DNA from: Methanobrevibacter sp.
GTDB taxonomy: Archaea; Methanobacteriota; Methanobacteria; Methanobacteriales; Methanobacteriaceae
Direction of reading: 5' to 3'
Assembly: GCA_016838945.1 (NCBI GenBank)
Contig: JADLKP010000041.1
Coordinates: 1-13,367, forward strand
Length of the DNA: 13,367 nucleotides
The notes under the pieces are model-generated. The model worked only from the letters and a program-made list of their open reading frames with translations, had not been told where the DNA came from and searched no databases. This document shows positions 1 to 7,182 of this stretch, one piece after another. Made by a program: the position numbers and the translations under genes. Every line of letters starts with the position of its first letter. Within the stretch, counting starts at the first letter, position 1.

Positions 1-113
1 AAAAAATAGGTTTGCAGGCAAAGATCGGAAAAAACCATTTTCGCTAAAATGGGTATTTTATCGGGGGCTTACGATTATCAGCACCAAAACCGCACTTAAT
101 TATATACGCTGTT
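1..113. repeat. attC-like hairpin element, right part only
   Basis: This is the distal part of a junction hairpin whose other arm lies left of the window. Its last bases (AAACCGCAC, then TATATACGCT and GTT at 111-113) line up with the 3' arms of the complete elements, which also run CC..C, then TATA, then GTT. Inside it, CCATTTT (35-41) and AAAATGG (46-52) form a 7-bp hairpin with a CGCT loop. It separates cassette A from an unseen cassette to the left. There is no gene in positions 1-147. Confidence 0.5.
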
Positions 114-147
114 AGCGGCTGCCATTTTTTCCTATCAAAAAAATCAA

Positions 148-624
148 TTATTCTATTATCAAATCGAATAATTTTTTTGGGCTTACTTTATTGTTAATCC
201 GGATTTCTTCCATCGATGCCCCTTCTATAAAAGAAATTCCGTTTTCTTCCAGCCTTTTGACAACTACAATAGAATCAAGCTGCAATATTTTTAGAACATC
301 CTCAATTGGAGCATTAGTTATTCTTTCAATAAGGATGGTGTCAAATTTTGGACTCTTTTGTTGCTGAATGACTAATAAAATTGAAATAACAGCAACAACT
401 ATTGTCGATAGAATAAAAACACGCTTTTTGAAATGAATTTTCAAGGCTTTCCAGTTGAGAATGACATGTAATACTGAAAACACGACAAAGATAACACCCA
501 GAATTTCATGTACAACCTCTGTATATCCATCAAATATATGAAAAAACATTAGTAAACCTGAGAGGGCAACAACAAGGAAAATTATTGTTGTTAATGGGGT
601 GATAAAACTTCTGCTCAACTTCAT
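148..624 (-). CDS. DUF4405-like membrane protein
   Basis: This is a 158-residue protein with three hydrophobic segments (about residues 10-29, 38-58 and 69-87) and a soluble C-terminal part (88-158). The N-terminal stretch, with SRSFITPLTT, a His at 29, His 39 in the VHE motif, and His 53 before NWKAL, resembles the DUF4405 family of small cytochrome-b561-like membrane proteins. In that family membrane histidines may bind haem, which is inference here. The C-terminal part (NAPIEDVLKIL, then a second small helical motif ending LFDLI) resembles the extra domain seen in some family members. The gene is third in a regulator, flavoprotein, membrane-protein operon, 12 bp after the flavoprotein stop. 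A membrane redox partner for that flavoprotein is the natural guess. Only 34 bp separate its stop from the cassette end. The family call is fairly good; the function is unknown. Confidence 0.72.
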   Translation of the reverse strand: MKLSRSFITPLTTIIFLVVALSGLLMFFHIFDGYTEVVHEILGVIFVVFSVLHVILNWKALKIHFKKRVFILSTIVVAVISILLVIQQQKSPKFDTILIERITNAPIEDVLKILQLDSIVVVKRLEENGISFIEGASMEEIRINNKVSPKKLFDLIIE

Positions 625-636
625 AATACATCTTTT

Positions 637-1227
637 TTAATTGAATGACGAAAATCGTGTTTCAATGATTCTAAGCCAATTTCTCCTTTTTTCTTGACTT
701 ACAGATTTAACAGAAGTAAAACTAATCCATTTCAGTCGCTTATATCCCATAGTCTTAAAAACGCTTCGTAACATCACTTTTCTAATCAAATTACCTATTA
801 GTAAGGAATACATTATTTTGGGCTTGTTCATTGTAGTGATAATTGTTACACTTCTCATATTTTTTAGAAGTGGCACTAAGCCGAAGCCTCGGGGATGATG
901 GTCATATACCACGCCTGGAAATAGTACACGGTCAATAAAACCTTTGGTAGTTGCAGGCATAATATCCCACCAAATAGGGAAAATAAAAATTAAGTGGTCA
1001 GCCTTTTTTAAACGCTCGTTGTAATCAATTACCTGTGGGTCGATGGGTTGATGTGCAACGAAAGCTTGTAAGTCGTCTTGTGTCATTACGGGATTAAATC
1101 TGTCATTGTCAAGGTGCATAAGGTCCACTTCGTGACCAGCCTTTTGAAGACCTTTTGTTACTGCGTTTAGGATTGCGTTGCAATAACTTCCCTCGTAAGG
1201 ATGATTGAATACTATTACGGTTCTCAT
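637..1227 (-). CDS. NAD(P)H dehydrogenase (quinone)/flavodoxin-fold oxidoreductase
   Basis: This 196-residue cytoplasmic protein has the flavodoxin_2 fold of the NQO1/MdaB/KefF group. The N-terminal strand and phosphate-binding loop are VIVFNHPYEGSYCNAI (4-19). The family signature FPIWWDIMPATTKGFIDRV (83-101) includes the paired Trp that contacts flavin, followed by FPGVVYD. Members transfer two electrons from NAD(P)H through FMN or FAD to quinones or other electrophiles. Length matches the family. The start ATG (1225-1227) lies 77 bp from the stop of the Crp/Fnr-type gene, and this gap carries the only promoter-like sequence in the operon. Its product probably works with the downstream DUF4405 protein. 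Quinone detoxification or respiratory-stress response is inferred from family and context; the substrate cannot be read from sequence. Confidence 0.85.
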   Translation of the reverse strand: MRTVIVFNHPYEGSYCNAILNAVTKGLQKAGHEVDLMHLDNDRFNPVMTQDDLQAFVAHQPIDPQVIDYNERLKKADHLIFIFPIWWDIMPATTKGFIDRVLFPGVVYDHHPRGFGLVPLLKNMRSVTIITTMNKPKIMYSLLIGNLIRKVMLRSVFKTMGYKRLKWISFTSVKSVSQEKRRNWLRIIETRFSSFN

Positions 1228-1249
1228 TATTTACTGTTTATATTTAGTG

Positions 1250-1291
1250 CAAAGTTGAGAAGTCGTAAAGGGATTGAACGATAACAATTGT
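1250..1291 (-). promoter_or_regulatory. Possible promoter and Crp/Fnr-type operator of the flavoprotein gene
   Basis: Read on the minus strand, CAACTTTG (1250-1257) resembles the Bacteroidota -7 box TAnnTTTG and lies 22 nt upstream of the flavoprotein ATG. The perfect palindrome ACAATTGT (1284-1291) is centred about 42 bp upstream of the start point that box would give. That is the distance typical of class II Crp/Fnr activator sites, and the gene just upstream encodes such a regulator. No good -33 TTG at the proper spacing was found, so this is a weak call based on pattern and context. Confidence 0.3.
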
Positions 1292-1304
1292 AAAGAAATG
1301 AGTT

Positions 1305-1847
1305 TTATTGCCTGTTTCGTATTCTGCTTAGTGAAACAGGTGTAATGCCTAAATAGGAAGCAATATAATGTTGCGGAACTCGCTGAATAATAAGAGGATG
1401 TTGTTTTATTAACTCTTCGTATCGTTTTTTTGGTTTGTTTTTTAGAAATGAATATAAAAGTTGTTGAGATTGAAAAAGCCGTCTGAATAAGTGGTCTTCT
1501 AATTTCTTTCTTAATTCAGGGGAACTCTCCAAAACAATCTGAAAATCCTTTTGTGATAAAGTTTTTAAAATACAAGGTTCTAAACTTTCGATACTGTATA
1601 AACTCGGTTGATTTGTCCTAAAACTCTCAATTGAAGAAACCCCGTCTCCTTCGAAGAAAAATTGAGTTGTAATTTCTTTACCGTCATTATTTATCCAAGT
1701 CCGCAAACAACCTTTCTCAATAAAAAACATTGTTTTTGAGATTTGTCCTTCATGTAGAAGGATAGTCTTGGCTGGAATTTCCTGCTCTTTAAAGAAATGG
1801 TTGAATTCTTTCAATTCATTCAATATTATAGTCGTCAATTTCTTCAT
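1305..1847 (-). CDS. Crp/Fnr-family transcriptional regulator
   Basis: This is a 180-residue regulator. Residues 20-110 form a cyclic-nucleotide-binding-type beta barrel (IPAKTILLHEGQISKTMFFI, then GCLRTW and the GKEITTQFFFEGD stretch). The long dimer helix follows (about 110-137), then a compact C-terminal winged helix whose recognition region is VPQHYIASYLGITPVSLSRIR (157-177). The canonical cAMP-contacting Arg-Ser pair is not evident and no Fnr cysteine cluster is seen, so the ligand is unknown; this is common in Bacteroidota paralogues. It is the first gene of the three-gene cassette and starts only 25 bp inside the cassette boundary, leaving little room for its own promoter. It probably controls the flavoprotein and membrane gene behind it, possibly through ACAATTGT at 1284-1291. 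The family call is strong and the regulon is inferred. Confidence 0.88.
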   Translation of the reverse strand: MKKLTTIILNELKEFNHFFKEQEIPAKTILLHEGQISKTMFFIEKGCLRTWINNDGKEITTQFFFEGDGVSSIESFRTNQPSLYSIESLEPCILKTLSQKDFQIVLESSPELRKKLEDHLFRRLFQSQQLLYSFLKNKPKKRYEELIKQHPLIIQRVPQHYIASYLGITPVSLSRIRNRQ

Positions 1848-1872
1848 CGCACGGTTCTTTATGGTTGCCGCT

Positions 1873-1998
1873 AACGGTTCTCAGCTATACGCAGGCAGGG
1901 ATTTTTACCACTGAGCTTCCTACGAAGAACTGAACTTTAATTTTAGCACTTTCCTGTTCTACGAAGCACCAAACCCCTGCTTGCGTATAGGTGATGTT
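1873..1998. repeat. attC-like hairpin element between cassettes A and B
   Basis: This 126-bp element runs from AAC (1873-1875) to GTT (1996-1998). CTATACGCA (1885-1893) pairs with TGCGTATAG (1982-1990). A G-T wobble on the plus strand (1894/1981) follows, then GCAGGG (1895-1900) pairs with CCCTGC (1975-1980). The central part has two near-copies of CTACGAAG and is AT-rich. Its central sequence differs from the other elements, but size, arm position and termini agree. The remaining 1999-2146 stretch is the tail of cassette B and holds no convincing gene. Confidence 0.7.
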
Positions 1999-2131
1999 AT
2001 GCCTTCGCCCTTCTTTTCCTGTCGTCTGTTTTGTTGTCATTTCTTGTCTGTTTTTGTCGAGCGTTGGCTTGGTGGCTCTTTTGCAAAACTTTGGATTGTG
2101 GGTTAGCTTCTGGGCTTTTGCAAATGTGCCA

Positions 2132-2161
2132 CCAGATGGTTGGGTCTTACCATCCATCTGG
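2132..2161 (-). other. Inverted repeat straddling the stop codon of the giant STAND gene
   Basis: CCAGATGG (2132-2139) and CCATCTGG (2154-2161) are perfect 8-bp inverted arms around a 14-nt loop that contains the TAA stop (2147-2149). In the transcript this would form a stem at the end of the reading frame. It lacks a following U tract, so it does not look like an ordinary intrinsic terminator. It could stabilise the 3' end or be chance. Confidence 0.35.
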
Positions 2162-5100
2162 GTTAATGAATTTCCTTTTTCGCTCTTCCTCACCGCTTTT
2201 TAACTCGTATTCTATTTGCTTTTTGATGTATGACTTGATAGGAATTAAATCAAGTTGGTTGTTTGATTTAACAACTAACTCAAGAATATTCTGCCATTCC
2301 TTTGCATGAATTTCTCCAATGATTACATCCCCGCTGTAACTTCCTCCGTTACCTCTCCACCATATTTTTTTAAAATTTTCAACGTCAGTATTCAAACTTA
2401 AATAATGTAAAAATGCCTCTTCAAAGAACTCTTTAAGCGTGTGTCTTAAAACATCAAAAATGGGGTTCATTTTTTTCTCGTCAGTGTGATAAGCTGATAT
2501 GAAACCTAACAAAAACTCTTTCGCCTTTATTTTCTGTTCTTCATTAAGGTGACGGAAAAATATTATCAGTGGATGCTCTCCAATTCCAAAGTAATAATTG
2601 TTTTCAATAATCAGCAACGCTGCTTTTTTGATTAACTCATTATTCTCTCCCAAGTCCCAAACAAAAGAAAGTTGGGTGTGGGTATTTCTATTAGCCATCT
2701 CCCCTTTATCCGTATAGAAAGCATTAATATATTCCAAAAGGAAGTCTGGTCTAATACGAAGAAGTTCTTTTAAACCTTCACACTGTAGGTCGAAATGGAT
2801 GTCAACCTTTTTTTCTTGTTGTATGTATGACTTCTTTAAAAGCTCAAAATTATCTGAAAGCATTGCTGAATACTTTTCAAAGAAATGATAAGACAAATTG
2901 ATTCTTAAGTTTTGAATCTCGATTTTATTATAAACTATTAAAAGTATTTCTTCAATGATGTTTTTTTCTTTGTATTTGACTAGATTTTTGATAATTGGTA
3001 ACTTCATAAAGAACCGACCGATTTTGTCTTTGAACTTATCTGACTTAATAGGAATAAATATTTCAAAGCTTTCAAATCGTAAATAACAACCTCTGTCTAT
3101 TGATTTAATTGTTTCAAGCAATGCGGTTTTGTAAAAATTATTCGCAAGCTCACTTGGCAAATAATCAAAGAACGAAAGTTGCCAATACAACTTGTATTCG
3201 TGCTTCCAATTGTTGATTAGATTCCAAAGACGTAATGCCCATTGGGGTGATTTATTGACAATCACCTTAACCACTTTATGAAGCGGATTTACTCCTGTTG
3301 GGTAGTTTTCCAAAATACTAATTAGGAGTTTAAATCCTAATTCATCGTTTCGCAGAAAATTCTCCTCCGTAATGATGTTTAATGATTGGTCAATTCCCCA
3401 GCTGTTATTGCCTTCAAGTGAAAGGGTGTTTTTAATTGCTAAGTGAAGAGCTTTGAACTCGTCTTCACTTTTAAAAACAAAAGAAGACCGAACATCTTGT
3501 TCTTTCAACTTTTGGAAATCACCATAATTTTTGAAATTATAATCCTGCCTACCTCTATGTGAATTCCAATCTAATTTGCGAAAATACTCATATTCTTTGC
3601 TATTGAACTTTACTTTCAAGTTTTGATAACCTTTGTCAGCAAGTTTTTCTCTGTCCAGCATGGAAACAAAATCATGGACGTAATGAATGTGCTCAAAACT
3701 TGTGGGGTCAAGATTGCTTTCTATAAAAGGTAGTAAAAGGGATAAATCGAATTCTAGGATTTCTGGAATTGCTTCTTTATATCCTGGTCGGTAGTTTTTA
3801 AGTATTGATAAAATTTGTTTGGGGTAAGAGTTGAAATTCTCAAACAGGGTTGTCCAAATAGATTTTCTAAAATCTATTGTCACCACATAGAATGGTAAGG
3901 GATATTGGTAAAAAGTGATTGAGTGATTTCTTCCTCCTTTTGTAATTTGAAAATGGTGTGAAAGGAATGTTCCAGCTAAAGCAAAAAATGCTTCAATATA
4001 GTGCGGTTGCTTGGCTTTAAATTTTGCAATTAAAAGGTTGAACAATTCTACTTGTCTTTGAAAGTCAAATCTGTGGTCGTCATCATCAAATAGCAACTTC
4101 TCTCTGATTCTCCTGATAAGCTCAGGAAGTGATTCAGGCTTTTTCCGGCAATATTCAAACGCTAATTCCAAAGCAGGAATAAAGCTTTCTGTAAAGTGAT
4201 TAAAAAGGTCGGCAAGAAAGTCTAAGGTTTTGTCCCTATCCCAAACAAAGTCATTCGTTTCATATTTTGAATCATAGACAGGGTTTTCGGATTCTGGAAA
4301 TTGCTGAATTTTTTGATGGAAATAGCTAAGAGTTTCCTCTCTTTTGTAAAACCAAAAAAGCGAAAAGAATTCTAATACTTTTTCTTGCTCTGAATAGATT
4401 GAATACAGATACTCATCCAGTGAGCCATTTATTTTTTTAAGCACATTGTCATAACCAAAAGAATTATTGGAGGGGATAATCGTGTCTTTGAATCTTTTTT
4501 TCCAAATAGGGAAAAATGTAAACAGTAATGTTTTGAATGATAGGATTTCATCTTTAATAAATACTTTGTAGAAGAAATACGTTGCCATTACCTGCTCTGA
4601 AACCCTTGCATGATTGTATTTTACTTCTAAAAGTTCTTTCTCATGTAAAACTTCAATAGCCTCATTGAATTCATAATAGTCAAGTTCAAATGTTTTTAGA
4701 ATATTTTCTATAAATTCCTTATTGCTTCTGTCAACTGTAAAAAAGAATGAAATTATGCCAAGTGTTTTTAGGAGATTATTGTTACCGAGTATATCAAAAT
4801 CTTTTATGAATGTCCTAAAGTAATAATCGTATAGCTCAAAAATTCTATCTCCATCTCCATACAAAAATCCAACTTGCTCTTGATTTGCCAATCTTGATGC
4901 CATGATTGCCAGTCGTGCATTTCCATCAGCGATTTCTACAATTCTCTTTTGGTATTTCAGGTTTTTTATTTCAAATGAATCACTGCTGATTATCTGTGTT
5001 ATCTCCTCATCAGTAAATTTTTTCAAAGTGATAGTTTGATGCATAAAATCCATGCACTCATTCTCAATATCGCTTAAAGCATAGTCTCTAACTGTAATTA

Positions 5101-5986
5101 ATAGTTTTATGTTTCCTTTTCGATTTTCACGAAATATCCCCAAAATTTGTTTGAAGTTTGGAAGTTGACGATTTGCATCATCCACTAATAGTATATAGTT
5201 CTTTTCTTGCTGCAAGTGAATTTTTAGATCTTCTGAAATATCTTGATCCTTCTTAGAAACTGCGAAAGCTGAATAATCTTTGTTGGCTGATAAATATTTA
5301 TCAAGTGCTTCAAGTGCAATCTTCGTTTTGCCAACACCAGGAAATCCTGAAATAATGAGTAAATCGTTTGTTGCCAAAATGTTTTCTATGTCGGCTAACT
5401 CAGTCTTGCGATGTAAAAAGATATTATCTAATGGGGTTGAAAGTTTCCCTGCTTTGTTGTTGTATTCGTCAATGAAATTTTGAAGTGGAAGGAGTTGTCC
5501 AGTGTCAAGTGGAATACCTAAAATATCTTTAGCAAGGATTAAATATTTGGAGTAAATCTCTAACGCTAACCAGTCAAGTCCTATCAATTCAATACGGACG
5601 TTCTTTGAAATGGCATATTGGGTTATTGCGGTTTCTTCGGCAACATCAAGTCGTGAGTTAAAGAAGATAATTATTTTATGAACTTGATTTGCAGGAACTC
5701 CTGTCTTAGTTGGGTCTAAACATTTATCAATGTCCTCTGTTATCTTGGCGACTAGTCCGTCAGCTTTAGTTGTGAATTCAACATATCGTAAACTTCCATC
5801 TGCAAGTCGAAAGAAAGTGTCGGGTGTACCTTTTACAGTTTTCTGTTTTCCAAATTGGCTTCCTGTCCTATTGATGCTTGCTAATTCTTGTTCTCTAAAA
5901 GCTAAATAAATGTCGCAAAGGTTTTGAAATGCAGCACTGTCAATACCTAGAAGTTGTTGCTCAATGAGTTTTAATCGTCCATTCAT
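2147..5986 (-). CDS. Avs-like STAND NTPase with N-terminal PD-(D/E)XK-like nuclease
   Basis: This is a 1279-residue protein. The N-terminal domain (about 1-150) carries KGTPDTFF (52-59; Asp 56) and YVEFTTK (68-74; Glu 70, Lys 74), the pattern of restriction-endonuclease-like domains in antiviral STAND proteins. The P-loop NTPase follows, with Walker A GFPGVGKT (214-221), Walker B ILLVDDA (265-271), an arginine-containing sensor LLITVRD (295-301) and GNARLA (355-360). The remaining ~880 residues look alpha-helical and would be the target-sensing region; no clear TPR consensus was seen. By analogy with Avs proteins, binding of a phage protein would trigger oligomerisation and nucleic-acid cleavage; this is inference. 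The start is firm: an in-frame TGA lies four codons upstream (TGA CAT GAA GGC ATG). It is the only gene of cassette B, which is unusually large for a cassette at about 4.2 kb. Confidence 0.8.
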   Translation of the reverse strand: MNGRLKLIEQQLLGIDSAAFQNLCDIYLAFREQELASINRTGSQFGKQKTVKGTPDTFFRLADGSLRYVEFTTKADGLVAKITEDIDKCLDPTKTGVPANQVHKIIIFFNSRLDVAEETAITQYAISKNVRIELIGLDWLALEIYSKYLILAKDILGIPLDTGQLLPLQNFIDEYNNKAGKLSTPLDNIFLHRKTELADIENILATNDLLIISGFPGVGKTKIALEALDKYLSANKDYSAFAVSKKDQDISEDLKIHLQQEKNYILLVDDANRQLPNFKQILGIFRENRKGNIKLLITVRDYALSDIENECMDFMHQTITLKKFTDEEITQIISSDSFEIKNLKYQKRIVEIADGNARLAIMASRLANQEQVGFLYGDGDRIFELYDYYFRTFIKDFDILGNNNLLKTLGIISFFFTVDRSNKEFIENILKTFELDYYEFNEAIEVLHEKELLEVKYNHARVSEQVMATYFFYKVFIKDEILSFKTLLFTFFPIWKKRFKDTIIPSNNSFGYDNVLKKINGSLDEYLYSIYSEQEKVLEFFSLFWFYKREETLSYFHQKIQQFPESENPVYDSKYETNDFVWDRDKTLDFLADLFNHFTESFIPALELAFEYCRKKPESLPELIRRIREKLLFDDDDHRFDFQRQVELFNLLIAKFKAKQPHYIEAFFALAGTFLSHHFQITKGGRNHSITFYQYPLPFYVVTIDFRKSIWTTLFENFNSYPKQILSILKNYRPGYKEAIPEILEFDLSLLLPFIESNLDPTSFEHIHYVHDFVSMLDREKLADKGYQNLKVKFNSKEYEYFRKLDWNSHRGRQDYNFKNYGDFQKLKEQDVRSSFVFKSEDEFKALHLAIKNTLSLEGNNSWGIDQSLNIITEENFLRNDELGFKLLISILENYPTGVNPLHKVVKVIVNKSPQWALRLWNLINNWKHEYKLYWQLSFFDYLPSELANNFYKTALLETIKSIDRGCYLRFESFEIFIPIKSDKFKDKIGRFFMKLPIIKNLVKYKEKNIIEEILLIVYNKIEIQNLRINLSYHFFEKYSAMLSDNFELLKKSYIQQEKKVDIHFDLQCEGLKELLRIRPDFLLEYINAFYTDKGEMANRNTHTQLSFVWDLGENNELIKKAALLIIENNYYFGIGEHPLIIFFRHLNEEQKIKAKEFLLGFISAYHTDEKKMNPIFDVLRHTLKEFFEEAFLHYLSLNTDVENFKKIWWRGNGGSYSGDVIIGEIHAKEWQNILELVVKSNNQLDLIPIKSYIKKQIEYELKSGEEERKRKFINPDGW

Positions 5987-6151
5987 GCCTTCATGTCATT
6001 ATGTGAGTTAGGGCAAAAGCAAATGTGCTGCATTGCGTTGGCTTTGAGCATTGGGATGCAGCTCTTTTGATTTTGCAGATGCGTTGGCGTTTTGTCTTTC
6101 ACTTTTATGTTCGTTTATTGTCTGTCGTGTCGTCTTTTTAGGGTGAGGCAT
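5987..6151 (-). other. Long leader of the giant STAND gene
   Basis: These 165 bp between the STAND start codon and the cassette edge are the longest leader in the array and hold no convincing ORF. GCTGCAT (6027-6033) and ATGCAGC (6056-6062) are inverted arms that could form a hairpin about 40 nt before the ATG. The strand is strongly skewed, with long A/C/G-rich runs on the coding strand such as GACGACACGACAGAC. Shared words (GCGTTGGCTT, GCTCTTTTG, GCAAATGTG) recur in the tail of the same cassette at about 2061-2130. A promoter for the gene could lie here, but none was recognised with confidence. Confidence 0.35.
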
Positions 6152-6275
6152 AACGGACGGAACTATATGCAGTTGGGGATTGCGGGTTGCTTTCCTGTCG
6201 AACCCCGATGCCGTTGTTGCGGGCTGCGAACTTTGTTGTCCGCACCGAAACCCCAATTGACATATAGTTTTTGTT
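6152..6275. repeat. attC-like hairpin element between cassettes B and C
   Basis: This 124-bp element runs from AAC (6152-6154) to GTT (6273-6275). AACTATATG (6161-6169) pairs with CATATAGTT (6261-6269). After a single bulged A (6260), CAGTTGGGG (6170-6178) pairs with CCCCAATTG (6251-6259) through nine pairs, one of them a plus-strand G-T wobble (6172/6257). The stem is followed by ATTGCGGG and a CCTGTCGAA stretch, like the elements at 7056, 8131 and 10697. A single unpaired base within a long imperfect stem recalls the extrahelical bases of attC sites. Confidence 0.72.
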
Positions 6276-6294
6276 ATGCCCAGGCTTTCATTTC

Positions 6295-6816
6295 TCAATG
6301 CCATCTATAATCAGTTGATTTTAATGGGTCAATATTTTTAAAATCGTTAAAGTCCTTCTGTTTGTTGTTCTCCCACCAGTCGAAATAAGCATTTGCGGCA
6401 ATTTGATGTGATTCAATAGAATAAACTAAAGTTAATTCGTCAGCGACTCTTAAAGCCAGAATTGGATTCTGAGATGGGAATCCCATTACCAAATTCTCGC
6501 TTTGAATTGCCACTGCTCTAATCGACTCAATCGTCCATAAAACATACATACCTAATGTGCAGTCTGGTGCATATAGCGATGAAATTCCATTGTGAGGAAA
6601 GTTAGTAATAGTTTGAGTCTCATTTCTATACTGAAGCAATGAGGGAATGTCGGTGTAAGTAAAAGCTGGAAGATTTAAAGAATCATATTGATTTGATTTT
6701 AACAACTCAATAAATTTTTCAACATCCATTTTTTTTGTCTCATCGATGTCATTTTTATCACAGCTTATTAAGCTAATTATAAAAGCCAAGAAAATTAAGT
6801 ACTTAAACGTTTTCAT
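6295..6816 (-). CDS. Putative lipoprotein, possibly DUF4943-like
   Basis: This 173-residue protein has a lipoprotein signal: Met-Lys start, hydrophobic core FLAFIISLIS and lipobox Cys 19, followed by Asp-Lys. The mature part includes PAFTYTDIPSLLQY, then FPHNGISSL, a Cys in DCTLGMYVLW, and a helical C-terminal region with DWWENN. The stretch around DIPSLL and FP..ISS recalls Bacteroidota lipoproteins of the DUF4943 type, but this is from memory and uncertain. It should be envelope-anchored, which is unusual beside cytoplasmic STAND proteins. It is the sole gene of the small cassette C, with a 76-bp leader and only 19 bp between stop and cassette edge. No function can be assigned. Confidence 0.7.
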   Translation of the reverse strand: MKTFKYLIFLAFIISLISCDKNDIDETKKMDVEKFIELLKSNQYDSLNLPAFTYTDIPSLLQYRNETQTITNFPHNGISSLYAPDCTLGMYVLWTIESIRAVAIQSENLVMGFPSQNPILALRVADELTLVYSIESHQIAANAYFDWWENNKQKDFNDFKNIDPLKSTDYRWH

Positions 6817-6892
6817 ATTCTATTTTTTTAGATTGTTAATCCATTTTATGATGGTCAATATGTCAATAGGTTGCGTCATTAAGCTTGGGCAT

Positions 6893-7055
6893 AACGGGCT
6901 GGAGCTTGGCGCAGTGCTTCTAGATAATTTAAATTATTCTCCGGAGCATTGCGCCAAGCTTATGATGTGCGAAGTCCGCGAAGCGGCGAGCACGTCATTA
7001 GCGGAGCTCCAGCCCGATGTGGCGAAAGGAGCGAAGCGTATTTCGCCACATCGTT
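6893..7055. repeat. 163-bp palindromic junction element, copy 1 (identical to 13205-13367)
   Basis: This element runs from AAC to GTT and is built of nested stems. The outer stem is GGGCTGGAGCT (6896-6906) with AGCTCCAGCCC (7005-7015). A competing inner hairpin is AGCTTGGCGCA (6903-6913) with TGCGCCAAGCT (6950-6960), its apex being the palindrome ATAATTTAAATTAT (6924-6937). A third hairpin covers 6962-6998 with CCGC/GCGG at its tip. A separate perfect 12-bp stem, GATGTGGCGAAA (7016-7027) with TTTCGCCACATC (7041-7052), sits directly before GTT. It is GC-richer than the genes. Sequence family and length differ from the other junction elements. It abuts cassette C exactly at AAC, and an element of the common type follows directly. 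Confidence 0.75.
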
Positions 7056-7170
7056 GGCGGTATGAAAAGTTGCCGATTGCGGGAGATTTCTTGTCAAGTT
7101 ACACAAAAGTTGAAGCGGGCTACAACCCTTGAATAACCTACTGTCCCGGCAATTTTTTATACCGCGTGTT
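7056..7170. repeat. attC-like hairpin element joined directly to the 163-bp element
   Basis: A 19-bp stem is formed by 7057-7075 and 7147-7165: seven pairs (GCGGTAT/ATACCGC), a G-T wobble, four A-T pairs, a second wobble, then TTGCCG/CGGCAA. Both wobbles exist only on the plus strand. It is roughly 90 percent identical by eye to the element at 8131-8252, but it lacks its own leading AAC because the 163-bp element ends where that triplet would be. GTT at 7168-7170 opens cassette D. Together with the 163-bp element and the lipoprotein leader it fills the 366-bp gene-free stretch 6817-7182. Confidence 0.72.
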
Positions 7171-7182
7171 GCCAGTAGTGTT

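Noticed and set aside
1885..2193. 102-residue minus-strand frame over the first complete junction hairpin
   Set aside because: It spans the hairpin and overlaps the end of the giant STAND gene, with no motif; it is best explained as chance.
6008..6304. 98-residue minus-strand open frame and overlapping 72-residue plus-strand frame
   Set aside because: Both run across the leader of the STAND gene and the attC-like hairpin at 6152-6275. Composition (Gln/Asn/Thr/Ser-rich) and lack of any recognised motif fit chance open frames in GC-richer non-coding DNA.
7016..7052. Intrinsic terminator formed by the 12-bp stem GATGTGGCGAAA/TTTCGCCACATC
   Set aside because: The stem is strong but is not followed by a T tract on either strand, and it is an integral part of the duplicated element.
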